Source: Aphanomyces cochlioides (lineage: Eukaryota > Oomycota > Saprolegniomycetes > Saprolegniales > Verrucalvaceae). Taken from it: a DNA stretch of 64,000 nucleotides. A program made the position numbers and the translations under genes. The notes below the pieces were generated by a model, which was given only the letters and a program-made list of their open reading frames with translations, was not told the origin of the DNA and did not search any database. The stretch covers positions 1-64,000 of the forward strand of contig JAHQRK010000008.1 in NCBI GenBank assembly GCA_019828595.1, read 5' to 3'. The first letter of the stretch is position 1; each line of letters begins with the position of its first letter. Positions 49,701 to 60,803 of this stretch are shown one piece after another.

Positions 49701-50895
49701 ACTGTGTCCTTGCAGTATTGAGAGCTGCTTCGGTGAGGCGTCCGTGATGATGTCGTAACTGAGCTTGTAGCCATTGGATCTTGGCCTCTTGAAGTGCGTT
49801 CTTTTGGTTCGTTACCATTCGAGCGTGATATTTCTGAAGAAAGCGTTTGGTGCGGCGTTGCCATTGAGTCCACAAGACCCCTGGCTGGTTCGATGTCCGC
49901 AGTCGCTCGAGCAGTTCGCTGGCTTCGGACACAATCGCCTCTCGAACTTCTCGGATCGCCAAAAGTTCTTTTGGCAGCTTCCAGTAGCTCTTGACGCGTG
50001 TTGTTTTTACTGGTTGGAGCTCCACTTTGTGCCATAAGTGATCTGTGTTTGCTGTAGGCTCGAAGTACTCGCCAGCAGAATACATTCGACACAAGGCAGG
50101 CTGAAGGAAGATGTAATCAAGCCGATTGAGTCCCTTCGGCGAAGAGTAAACCTTCTTCGTGGGGTTGAAAGATCTCCAGGCGTCGACGACCTCAAGTTCT
50201 TGTAGCCACGCGAATTAAGACTGCCTGTTGACTTGGTGGTTTGAGGTGGTGGAGCCTCTTGAGTCCAATGCTCGATCCATCGGGAGATTGAAGTCTCCCA
50301 TGACGACATGTTTGGACGCGATTGGGAAGTTTCGTGGCAAGGCATCAAAGAAGGCGTCTCGCTCGCTGTCTTCAACAGGTGCGTAGACATTGTGGTAGTA
50401 GATGGGGTCGTCTCCCCACATTGAACTGACCACCATGTAGCGATCTTCGATGTCGTATTGGCGTTCATGGTGAAGTGTGTTGAAGCCAGGGATGGTGTGT
50501 TGGAAGATCATGGCGACGCCACCAGATCGGTATTGTTCAAGTTCGCCTCCCAGAAGCCGATGGTCATTGGCAGCAATGAAGTACTTGTCATGACCAAGAG
50601 CGTGAGCAAGGTGAAACATGAACGTGGAGAATTTCTTCTCACTGGCAAATTTGGTTTCTTGTAGGGCAACGATCTCGTTCCGTGAGATCATGGTGTTGAC
50701 AAGTTGGTTTCCATTGTCTCTCGAAAGGCCATTTATATTGGCCGTGACAATGGACAAGTTGACAAGTGAAGAGTTGGGGAACGTTGGCTGTGGTGGTTGT
50801 TGGTTTGGATGCGATGAAGTTGGCTGCACTGAAGCCGCGAGGACCTTAGTACAACAAGTTGTTCCTGCGTTGCAGGCGGGTATTGTCGTTGCCAA
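46792..50895 (-). pseudogene. LINE-A3 ORF2, nonsense codon and C-terminal deletion
   Basis: Frame as A1 ORF2. Codon 227 (TGT, Cys, in QSCFAW) is TAA at 50215-50217 through two adjacent changes. This cuts the protein inside the endonuclease, leaving a 226-codon 5' part and an 1100-codon open remainder with intact RT motifs. At the 3' side the frame runs into spacer right after MIILG and stops, losing about 24 residues. The fresh 1100-codon frame shows the lesion is recent. Confidence 0.92.
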
Positions 50896-53404
50896 CGAAT
50901 GCTGTTAACGAGCTGTCTGTAGGCTGGTAGGCATCAATACTGAGCTGCCATATCCGCGAAGACATCTCGGTTTTGCACACACGATTCAGTTCTTCCGCAA
51001 AGTATTGCCCGAACAGCGACTTCAGCAAAGCCCAGAGCGTGGATGGTGCCAACATGCGGCCATGTTTGGCTGGAAGCCACGCTACTGGCTGACGAGTGAG
51101 GTACAAGATCCATGCGTCATTTCTGAAGACTAACGGAGCTTGCACAGCGATCCATAGTTCGAAAGCGGCAAGAGCATCTTCCACTTGATCCGTTGGGAAG
51201 GCAGGGTGTTTTGGTGCGTCCTCGAAGAAACCCAAGACGCTTGAGATTTCTTCAAGCCTGGTCCACTTTGGATGTTCTTGAAAGGTAAACTTGAATCCAT
51301 TCGTGAATGAATCGACCACTGGTAGTTGTGTCGCCGACATCCAACGTTGCCAAGCGTGCATACGGACGACCTTGAGGTAATCACTGTACGTATGTGTGGC
51401 TAACTTGGTTAGGACGACGTTCATGCTTTGGGTGTGGGAATGGATGACTTTCCAGAGTCCGTCAACGTTGCATCGACGTATGTAGTCGACAACATCAAGT
51501 TCCGTTCCGGAGATGTCCGTGGTGTTGGCTTGGTTGTGGTGTTGGAAGGCAGCTCCTTCCCCAACGCTGGCTTGGAGCACTTGGACAAGCTCCTCCATGG
51601 TGAGGTTGTCTGGGTGCCAGCAAAGCTTGCTGTCGACAACATGTTGCCTCTTCACGAAGGCGTCACGTGCTTTCAAGCTTTCTTCTGGGATCTTCTTGAT
51701 CGCAGGTATGTACACACGAGTTGGTGTTTCATGCTGAGAATCCACTGGCATAGTAGTTGCTTCGATGGTTGCGAGAGCATTGAAGAAGTTGTCGGAGGCC
51801 CACGATACAAATGATGGGGACGCTTGTGCAGCGGCTACTCGCTTCTTCGAACGAGGTACAACAAATCCATCTTCGTCGACAGATTGACTCGTGGTGCGTT
51901 TAGTTGATTTTGGATCGACTTCCATGTTGGTGCTCAACTGCGATGAAGCAGGAGGAACAATTGGCTCGGTCTCTAGAGGTGTGACTTCCATGTCTTGTGG
52001 CTCTTCCTCTCTACCCTGGAGTAAAGGTTCTTCGTTTGATTTTGGCTCGGTATGAGGAGGGATCACTTCCATATTTTGTGACTCTTCACCCTGACCTTGG
52101 ATTATAGGTTCTTCGTGTTGTTTTTCCTCGTTGACTTTGGCGCGTTTGGTTTGTTTGGCTCCTTGGTCCACTGCGCCTTGTCCTTCTGGTTCCGGCACTT
52201 GCTTCTCCGGACTTTGCATCAACGCTGCGGCGTGGTCCAAGTCCAAGCAATGAGGTGAAGCAGAAGAGGTGCGAGAAGCCGAGCGTTGGAAGTTCTTGAC
52301 AAACACATTGTAGGCCACACCATCCATCTTCAGTCGGTCTGCTGGATGACCGTTGACGACTAGTTGTTTGGGGACTTCTGCCTCCAAGAAGTAGACGCGC
52401 CACACATTGGACTGGCAGGAGACATTGGGTATGTGTTGCCGATACGCTTGAAAGATTGGCTTCATCTTCAAACGTCGTAGCAAACGGAAGAGCTTGACAG
52501 AGTCGAAGTTGAATCGAATGCCCACGATGTCCATAAAGAAGAACTTGTCCATCGGGTCGTTCGATTCTTGAGATGATCCGCTGACCTTGACCGTAGGCAC
52601 TGGAATCGTGAACTCCTTGCCGAAGATCGAAATGGTTTTCCCAGCGAGCATGTCCTTCACGTCGCGCGAGGTAATGGACACGACGATGTCGCCGGTGCGC
52701 GTTTTGTTGAGTTGAACGAATTCCAATAGGAGGTACGCCCATTCGGCATCTTGGTTTTCCTTGAAGATCGCGTCGATGATCTTCTCGTTGGTATAGGCCT
52801 TGTCGGAGAAGGCTCCATCAGTTTCGATCCACATCGTGGTGGTGGCCTTCTTGACCTTGACTGGGGTCGCCTGCGAGATGGCCTCAAGCAAGTCTTCCTC
52901 GTTTGCATCTTCTTGGCTCGCGAGGTCGATGAGTTTGCTGAGGTACTCCGGCTTGGGGCGGTTGACGACAGTCTTGACTCGTTTCGGAGGTGCATTGTCT
53001 TGATCGCCCTTGAGTAGGTCGGCATAGGATTTTTTCTTGGGTTGTTCTTGTTCTTTTTGAGGAGGACTCTCGCGCGGCGGAGCACCAACGGGATCGGAGA
53101 GATCGATGATAACTCGGCGCGGCGCAGGGTCGCTAGCTTGGTCGGGTGGAGGGGCTTGTTGGGACATATTGGCATCTTCGGCGTGGTGGAATCCATCTTC
53201 ATGGCGCTTGTCGGACTCGCTCGCGTTGGACTCGACAGAGATTTCGTTGGCGGGTGCGTGGAGAAGGCGATCTTGAGCGTCGGCGGAAGGAGACGGCGTC
53301 GGACCCTGCTCGTCCACTGGTGGACCAGAAGGGACAAGGTACTTCACGGAGGAGACATTCGGCATAGAGGGCTTGGCAGCATCGGCGGCAGCGGTAGACG
53401 ACAT
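50846..53404 (-). CDS. LINE-A3 ORF1 protein
   Basis: 852 residues, open, true ATG; N-terminal residues are the A1 type (KPSMP, DANMS). Same domain plan as A1 ORF1. The protein could still be made, but the element cannot move by itself because ORF2 and the 3' tail are lost. Confidence 0.85.
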   Translation of the reverse strand: MSSTAAADAAKPSMPNVSSVKYLVPSGPPVDEQGPTPSPSADAQDRLLHAPANEISVESNASESDKRHEDGFHHAEDANMSQQAPPPDQASDPAPRRVIIDLSDPVGAPPRESPPQKEQEQPKKKSYADLLKGDQDNAPPKRVKTVVNRPKPEYLSKLIDLASQEDANEEDLLEAISQATPVKVKKATTTMWIETDGAFSDKAYTNEKIIDAIFKENQDAEWAYLLLEFVQLNKTRTGDIVVSITSRDVKDMLAGKTISIFGKEFTIPVPTVKVSGSSQESNDPMDKFFFMDIVGIRFNFDSVKLFRLLRRLKMKPIFQAYRQHIPNVSCQSNVWRVYFLEAEVPKQLVVNGHPADRLKMDGVAYNVFVKNFQRSASRTSSASPHCLDLDHAAALMQSPEKQVPEPEGQGAVDQGAKQTKRAKVNEEKQHEEPIIQGQGEESQNMEVIPPHTEPKSNEEPLLQGREEEPQDMEVTPLETEPIVPPASSQLSTNMEVDPKSTKRTTSQSVDEDGFVVPRSKKRVAAAQASPSFVSWASDNFFNALATIEATTMPVDSQHETPTRVYIPAIKKIPEESLKARDAFVKRQHVVDSKLCWHPDNLTMEELVQVLQASVGEGAAFQHHNQANTTDISGTELDVVDYIRRCNVDGLWKVIHSHTQSMNVVLTKLATHTYSDYLKVVRMHAWQRWMSATQLPVVDSFTNGFKFTFQEHPKWTRLEEISSVLGFFEDAPKHPAFPTDQVEDALAAFELWIAVQAPLVFRNDAWILYLTRQPVAWLPAKHGRMLAPSTLWALLKSLFGQYFAEELNRVCKTEMSSRIWQLSIDAYQPTDSSLTAFVGNDNTRLQRRNNLLY

Positions 53405-53465
53405 TGGTCGAGGGGTACCTTACTTTGGCTGTTGACTTGAGTGGTTGACGGCAAAAGTAAAAGTA
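53405..53465 (-). promoter_or_regulatory. LINE-A3 5' UTR
   Basis: 61 nt, GGTACC variant, with one extra A next to the tRNA compared with A1 and A2. The A may be non-templated or a longer TSD (AGCCC...). Confidence 0.55.
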
Positions 53466-53537
53466 GCCCTTATAGCTCAGTGGTAGAGCACCCGCTTAGT
53501 AAGCGGAAGGTCCGCAGTTCAATCCTGCGTGGGGGCA
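53466..53537 (+). tRNA. tRNA-Thr(AGT): tRNA-Thr (AGU) at the A3 5' side
   Basis: Identical 72-nt gene, regenerated by the A3 insertion; T-runs follow. Confidence 0.95.
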
Positions 53538-54114
53538 AAACTTCTTTTGCCTTTTTCTCTTGTTTACACTCGACCTGCAGTTCATCCACTTGACCTCTCA
53601 AAATTTATTTACCAGAAAGACATTCCTCTGTGGATGTATCTCATGAAAATTGTACTCGAACAGTAAAACTAGCAATCATCCATCAAATCGCCTGTCACCC
53701 GTTTCTACGCAGTGCAAACACCAGTATTTTTATGTAATTAACACATACGCTCTAAAAAAACAAGTTGTGGTTGATTCCTGGCTTCGAGCTACACAAAGTA
53801 TAACTGTTTTGCAAAAAGACGCATATTAGTTGGGTTTGGTGCGATCTCAAAGATGTTGTTGTATTTGGCAAACATACCGAATAATTGATCCATTTGTTAT
53901 TCCTTCCTAGCTTTTGTACATATTCGTATGGATTTGACCTCTAGAAATGTTTGACATACTACAAAGGTACTCCCAAAAATTTACAACCATCAAGGAGTAG
54001 GTTCATTGTTGAAAAGAATAAATTCTATCCTTGAATGGATTCAAATCGATGAGATTTTCAATAAGTGTGTATTCGTGTGTTTTTGACCATGTGTGTAGGA
54101 AAGTATCATGTGAA
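53538..54114. repeat. 577-bp spacer of the tRNA repeat, type I
   Basis: Carries the TATGTAATT variant, like the spacers at 1185 and after A4 (63448). No gene. Confidence 0.9.
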
Positions 54115-54186
54115 GCCCTTATAGCTCAGTGGTAGAGCACCCGCTTAGTAAGCGGAAGGTCCGCAGTTCAATCCTGCGTGGGGGCA
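54115..54186 (+). tRNA. tRNA-Thr(AGT): tRNA-Thr (AGU)
   Basis: Identical 72-nt gene, 649 bp after 53466, with normal spacer on both sides. Confidence 0.95.
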
Positions 54187-54763
54187 AAACTTCTTTTGCC
54201 TTTTTCTCTTGTTTACACTCGACCTGCAGTTCATCCACTTGACCTCTCAAAATTTATTTACCAGAAAGACATTCCTCTGTGGATGTATCTCATGAAAATT
54301 GTACTCGAACAGTAAAACTAGCAATCATCCATCAAATCGCCTGTCACCCGTTTCTACGCAGTGCAAACACCAGTATTTTTAGGTCATTAACACATACGCT
54401 CTAAAAAAACAAGTTGTGGTTGATTCCTGGCTTCGAGCTACACAAAGTATAACTGTTTTGCAAAAAGACGCATATTAGTTGGGTTTGGTGCGATCTCAAA
54501 GATGTTGTTGTATTTGGCAAACATACCGAATAATTGATCCATTTGTTATTCCTTCCTAGCTTTTGTACATATTCGTATGGATTTGACCTCTAGAAATGTT
54601 TGACATACTACAAAGGTACTCCCAAAAATTTACAACCATCAAGGAGTAGGTTCATTGTTGAAAAGAATAAATTCTATCCTTGAATGGATTCAAATCGATG
54701 AGATTTTCAATAAGTGTGTATTCGTGTGTTTTTGACCATGTGTGTAGGAAAGTATCATGTGAA
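54187..54763. repeat. 577-bp spacer of the tRNA repeat, type II
   Basis: GGTCATT variant, next to a type I spacer in the same short array. No gene. Confidence 0.9.
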
Positions 54764-54780
54764 GCCCTTATAGCTCAGTG
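54764..54780 (+). repeat. A4 target-site duplication, left copy
   Basis: tRNA nt 1-17; right copy 63376-63392 within an intact tRNA. Confidence 0.95.
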
Positions 54781-54928
54781 TACAATCGCGTATATTGAAT
54801 TTAATTATACGCTAAATAATAATGACCGTCATTAATCACTCTTGAGTGAATAATATTGGTGCTTGTGAGATTTGAACGCAAGCAGATTTACCTCTTGAAA
54901 CTTGATTTTTGTTGTATCAGTTGATACA
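54781..54928 (-). promoter_or_regulatory. Structured 3' tail of A4
   Basis: Same tail and hairpins as A1. Confidence 0.6.
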
Positions 54929-56627
54929 GGTAAAAGTTGGCTTCTTGACACGTCGCATGTGCTGTCGATTGTGGTCTTCATGTCGTGTAACAACATGAAT
55001 GGTCTTGGGCGATGTAGACATGGGACAGACTTGTCTTGTCTTCGACGTCAGATGGGTGTGGAGTAATCTTGGACTGGCTTCAGAACGTCCACATGTTGCT
55101 TTGACTAATCTTGGACAGGACCATTGGCACCAGATGATGTGTGAACTAATCTTCCACTGGATTTTTTCTTGTCGCAAAGTGCCATCGTCGTTGAACGTTG
55201 GTGCGTCACCGTCGATTGTGCAGTCGTCATGGGTGCCTTGTTGTCGCATGTTCTTGGGTCGTTGATCGTGTCTTGATGTTTGTATGGTCTTGCCAGAGGA
55301 AGTTCACTGGATTTTTTTCTTGCCGGACTTGAAAATTTGAGTGGCGGAGAACTTCCTTGAGGATGTTTTGAAAAGTTCCTTGGCCATTTTTCAATTTTGC
55401 CGCTGCCATGCCGCCGTGATGCTGTCACTCTGCTGCTTCGTTTGGCCGCTGAAGTTGCTGTTCGTGGTCGTGTTGTGCTGTTGTTGCCGCTTGGTGTGCC
55501 GTGCTGCTGCTGCTGTGGTCGCTTGCTGTGCCGTGTCGTTGTTGCCGCTACCGTGTCCGTGCTGCCGTGTTTTTGCCGCTTGCTATGCCGACGCTCGTGT
55601 GACTTGCCGTGGGTGCGACTTGCCGTGGGTGCGATCTGCCATGGGTGCGATGGGTGCGACCGCGATACACGAAGGCTGAAGAAGGCGATGGGCTTCAAGG
55701 AAGACAAGATTCAAGGCGTTCAAGAACAAGAGCCAGCTGGAGCGAATAGCGAGCGGTCAAATCTCCGTCCCTTCGTGAGTGTCGGGACGCAGGGCCTCAC
55801 CCGTCTTTCTGCTCGTGGTTTGATTCGGCTGGCTTTTGAGAAGAAGGCGTCCAAGGCGTTCAAGGAAGAAAAGCGCGAAGACTTTTTTCCAAGTCGGCTC
55901 TGCTTTTGTGGAGTCGCCAGCGTGTCGCTTGGAGTGCCGAAAAAAGCTGGCTGTGGGGTGTGACGAGGGGGGGATACCTCCGATCGCTCCTAGGCCAGTT
56001 GGTAGTCCCCCTACCCGGATACTTCTTGAGGGCGCGTTGCCTTTTTACTTTGCCGCCGTCGAGTCGTGGCTTCGGCCGCGACTTTCAACCCTTGGGACTT
56101 TGTCTCAAGGGGATGCCCCGGGGCTTCAAGGAAGACTTCAGCGATTTGGCTTGGTTTGTATCTCGTGCTTGTTGGTATGACTTGTTTAGGAAAGCGAGCG
56201 ATTTTTGCGACCGGTCGCCCATTTTGGCGCCGATGATTCGTCGTCGGCGCGTCCAAGAAGGTGGGAATTGGCTACGCCGGGCCAGCCATCCGAGGTCCAT
56301 TCGACCAACTTCGTAAGTTGTTTCCTTTGTTTTTGCTTGACTTTTGTGCTTAGCTTGTTTTTTTCTTGCTTTTTCAAGCGAAGTTGGCGAAAACCACCAA
56401 GTCTTTCCGAAAGACCTCGCCGATTTTGTGCGAAGCGCTGCCCAATTTTTTAATTTCGTAATTCACCCTTGAATTGTCGATTTTTCTTGATTTTTGTAGT
56501 TGAATTTCAACTTGGTTGGACTTGCCTTCAAAACTTTGGCGCGCTTGCGGGTAAGTTTGCTTCAATTCAAACAAAGATCTCACTTCAACTTGTAGATCCA
56601 TCATGTTGACTAATCGAGCCGGAGTAA
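54929..56627 (-). other. LINE-A4 3' UTR
   Basis: As in A1 with a few substitutions (for example CATGTCGTG for CAAGTCGTG near 54980). The TTG-initiated low-complexity frame (55707-55105) is still open. No convincing gene. Confidence 0.55.
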
Positions 56628-59600
56628 TCAAGCCAACTTGAACTTGAAGATTGCGGGATGTTTACTCAAAAATCGGCGGTACGAACCACGGTGTCTTAAC
56701 AATCCAAGGATAATCATTGCCTGTTGATAGGTGTCTTGATCGTGAATGTGGCGAAGCCATCGGCGGACATTAGACGCCCAAAAAGTCAACGCAACATCGT
56801 TCAACGCTGGTAAGTGTGGTGTCTTGGCTCCGTCAAACTTGACTTTGTTTCGGTGTGTCCATAGGAGGTGAAGAATGCCGCAAGCAAGCATAAACCAGAG
56901 CCGATGGAGAACGTCTCGATATCGAGCCCATCGCTGCGCGACTTGAAAAGCATCGATGTTTTCGACCCACTCCCAGGTAAAGCGAACCCCAAACAAACTC
57001 CATGCCTCACGATGTTGTAGCCAAAGATCTCGTGTGATTGTGCATTCCATGAACAAGTGCCGCAATGTTTCTCGCGCATAACAATTCGGGTAGCAGCATC
57101 GAAGTGCTCTTGGGTCAGTGGCCTCCTTGTACTTGAATTTATTGCCCACTGGGATGATGTCGTAGAGAATTCGCGTCCATAGATCTGCTTGAACTGGCGT
57201 CACAACAAGACTGGCAAAAGGCTTGACAAAATGTGAAAGGTATTTGGCGATTTTCGCTCGAGTCTCACGTGTGCTAGAGTGGAAGGGATGCGGCCGCGTT
57301 AACAAAGGAGCATGGAAGCTCACTCGCTTGATGATTTTCGTTGTCCACGACTTGAACGGTACGTCGACATCTCCTTGTCGATATGAAATCACCGTTTGCG
57401 GACTAGGATCGTTTTCAACCGGGGCGTCTAGCCGCTTGTTGGCTTGAGTCCAAACATTCGTTGCAATCAGCGTCACCAGCTTGTAAAAGTGCTTGAAGGA
57501 TGTCGGGACAGGTAATTCTTCGACGAAGTGATCTAGGTGGTCTTCCATCGACTCACGAAACTCATCGTAGGTTGGCCACGTTCGACCTGGAGTCAACAAG
57601 TCTTCAAGGCAGTGTATGCTTCTCCGAGCAAGGTGTCTGTACCAGTCGCGATGGTTTTGAAGCGTGATTGCAAGCGACGATATCCCGTCTCGACCCGGGA
57701 CTTGAAAGAGAGGGTGCGACGACATCCACAATGGCATTTGTGTCATCTGACTCAGCGTAGGCTCGTGTGGTGTCTTCATTGTCATTGGAATTTGAGCCCA
57801 TTGCTTCCAGACATTGCGCCAAAACGGTGAGAGCAACTTGAACTGGACGAGCTTATTGTTTGGGCTAGGATGATACATCATGAAGTCCCAATTTGTCACT
57901 CGAGAGTATGGATACATGCAACGACTCAAGCGATCTGTCGGTAAGATTGCCCATTGTGGAGGCTCTTCTTGATCAGCTTGGACTAGGAGTTGAAGACGAG
58001 TGACTCTTTGTTTTCGAATCACTGAAGCAATATGCGGCACTTTGAAGCCCGTCTTCGAGTCATGGATCAAGCCACTTGGAGCAAGGGCCAAATACTTGTC
58101 TTCGGCTTGCGTGCGTCGACTCATGACAAACTTGTTGACCATAGACTGCCATTTTCGCACGGTATTGTCTGGTATCGGTAGCACCATCGTGTAATGCCAA
58201 AGCTGTGATAGGATCATCGTTTTCACAAGCAACCGCCTGCCTTTGAGGGTTCTTGCTCGACACGCCCACGTGGTAAACGACTTGTAAAACTTATCGCTGA
58301 TTGCATTGATTTGAAGCATAGGATCCAATTGGTGTCCCAGTTCAATCCCAAGATATTTCACTGGCGTTCCACTTGGTACCATGTTCAACCTTGGATGTTG
58401 GAATACTGATTGATTGTTGTCTAGCGTCAAGACTTTGCTCTTACTGCGATTGAGTTTTGCTCCAGAGTGACGGCAAAACTCGTCGACGAGCTTAAGCTGT
58501 TCTTCCAAGTCGCCCACGGAGCTGGAGATGAGCGATGTGTCGTCGGCGAAGAGAAGAACGGAAGCGATCCCAGAGTCCGAGAAAGCGTAACCATACTCGG
58601 GATGATTGCGAAGCATTTGAGCGAGCGGTTCTATCGTCAAGACGAAAAGCATCGAAGACAACGGATCGCCTTGCTTGACTCCTCGCGATGGATAGAATGG
58701 ATCGGTAAGTCTGCCATTGATGTTCAAACTGACTTGAGTTTGGTTGTAGAGTAACTTAACCCAGTCAATGAAGTGATCTCCAACATTGAATTTCTTCAAA
58801 ACGGCGAACATGAACTCATGATTCACACGATCATAGGCCTTTTCAAAGTCCAGGAACATCGCGTAGGCTTCTTGATTGAAGGTGGTGCAATGATGTTGAA
58901 GGTCTTGCAGAAAGATGACATGATCATGGATCCGCCTGCCTTTGACGAAGCCATTTTGTTCGGGTTGGACGATCAACGGTAAGACTTGTGACATTCGATA
59001 CGCTAACGCGCGCGATAGGACTTTGACTTCAACTGGAATCAAGGCAATGGGTCGATAGTTCGCTGGGTTGCGTCGATCGCCGCCTTTGAAGAGCAACGAT
59101 ATGGCGGACCAGCGTTGCGAGGCCAACATGATGCCTTCCTGAAGTTGGTGGTTGAAGACTACCGACAAGATTTCGCCAAACAAGGCTGGATGTAGCTGGT
59201 AAAAGCCAGCCGAGAACCCATCTATTCCAGGTGACTTGTGAGGATTCATCGTCTTGATGGATTGCGCTAGCTCTTCGATCGTCAACGGCGCATCCAAAGC
59301 CTCTGAATCGTCTTGGGGTAAGTTTCTCTCAAGTACATTCAAGAACTGTGACTTCTCTTGTGGACTTGTAGGTTGAAAGTCGCCTTCACTCATCACCGCC
59401 GACCAATGACGATTGAATGCTGCATGAATTTCCTCTGGTATGGCAGTGACGTTTCCTTGTTCGTCGTAACATTCGACGATAGGTATGGAAAACTGCCGAG
59501 CGCGTGGTTTGCGAAAGAAATGACTTGTCGGTGCCTCGTTTTGGGTGGCGTGGAAGTCAAAACTCAAGTCCGCGTGGTGCTGTTTCAAGTCTTGCTTCTT

Positions 59601-60803
59601 GGTCTCATACTGTGTCCTTGCAGTATTGAGAGCTGCTTCGGTGAGGCGTCCGTGATGATGTCGTAACTGAGCTTGTAGCCATTGGATCTTGGCCTCTTGA
59701 AGTGCGTTCTTTTGGTTCGTTACCATTCGAGCGTGATATTTCTGAAGAAAGCGTTTGGTGCGGCGTTGCCATTGAGTCCACAAGACCCCTGGCTGGTTCG
59801 ATGTCCGCAGTCGCTCGAGCAGTTCGCTGGCTTCGGACACAATCGCCTCTCGAACTTCTCGGATCGCCAAAAGTTCTTTTGGCAGCTTCCAGTAGCTCTT
59901 GACGCGTGTTGTTTTTACTGGTTGGAGCTCCACTTTGTGCCATAAGTGATCTGTGTTTGCTGTAGGCTCGAAGTACTCGCCAGCAGAATACATTCGACAC
60001 AAGGCAGGCTGAAGGAAGATGTAATCAAGCCGATTGAGTCCCTTCGGCGAAGAGTAAACCTTCTTCGTGGGGTTGAAAGATCTCCAGGCGTCGACGACCT
60101 CAAGTTCTTGTAGCCACGCGAATTAAGACTGCCTGTTGACTTGGTGGTTTGAGGTGGTGGAGCCTCTTGAGTCCAATGCTCGATCCATCGGGAGATTGAA
60201 GTCTCCCATGACGACATGTTTGGACGCGATTGGGAAGTTTCGTGGCAAGGCATCAAAGAAGGCGTCTCGCTCGCTGTCTTCAACAGGTGCGTAGACATTG
60301 TGGTAGTAGATGGGGTCGTCTCCCCACATTGAACTGACCACCATGTAGCGATCTTCGATGTCGTATTGGCGTTCATGGTGAAGTGTGTTGAAGCCAGGGA
60401 TGGTGTGTTGGAAGATCATGGCGACGCCACCAGATCGGTATTGTTCAAGTTCGCCTCCCAGAAGCCGATGGTCATTGGCAGCAATGAAGTACTTGTCATG
60501 ACCAAGAGCGTGAGCAAGGTGAAACATGAACGTGGAGAATTTCTTCTCACTGGCAAATTTGGTTTCTTGTAGGGCAACGATCTCGTTCCGTGAGATCATG
60601 GTGTTGACAAGTTGGTTTCCATTGTCTCTCGAAAGGCCATTTATATTGGCCGTGACAATGGACAAGTTGACAAGTGAAGAGTTGGGGAACGTTGGCTGTG
60701 GTGGTTGTTGGTTTGGATGCGATGAAGTTGGCTGCACTGAAGCCGCGAGGACCTTAGTACAACAAGTTGTTCCTGCGTTGCAGGCGGGTATTGTCGTTGC
60801 CAA
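56628..60803 (-). pseudogene. LINE-A4 ORF2, nonsense codon
   Basis: Full-length ORF2 frame with TAA at 60123-60125, the same codon-227 lesion as A3, splitting it into 226 codons and an open 1124-codon remainder that keeps all RT motifs (LDFEKAYD, QGDP, FADD) and the C-terminal finger. It also has the VV insertion shared with A3. Confidence 0.93.

Larger units (their letters stand above)
46794..53465 (-). mobile_element. LINE-A3: 3'-deleted, ORF2 broken
   Basis: A-family copy that has lost about 1.9 kb at its 3' end (tail, 3' UTR and the last about 24 codons of ORF2) in a deletion that also removed most of the neighbouring spacer. The breakpoint is in 5-bp microhomology ATCCA. It shares with A4 the ORF2 nonsense codon, a 3-bp insertion (VV for V near 47295) and an extra A at the 5' junction. 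Dead copy. Confidence 0.93.
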
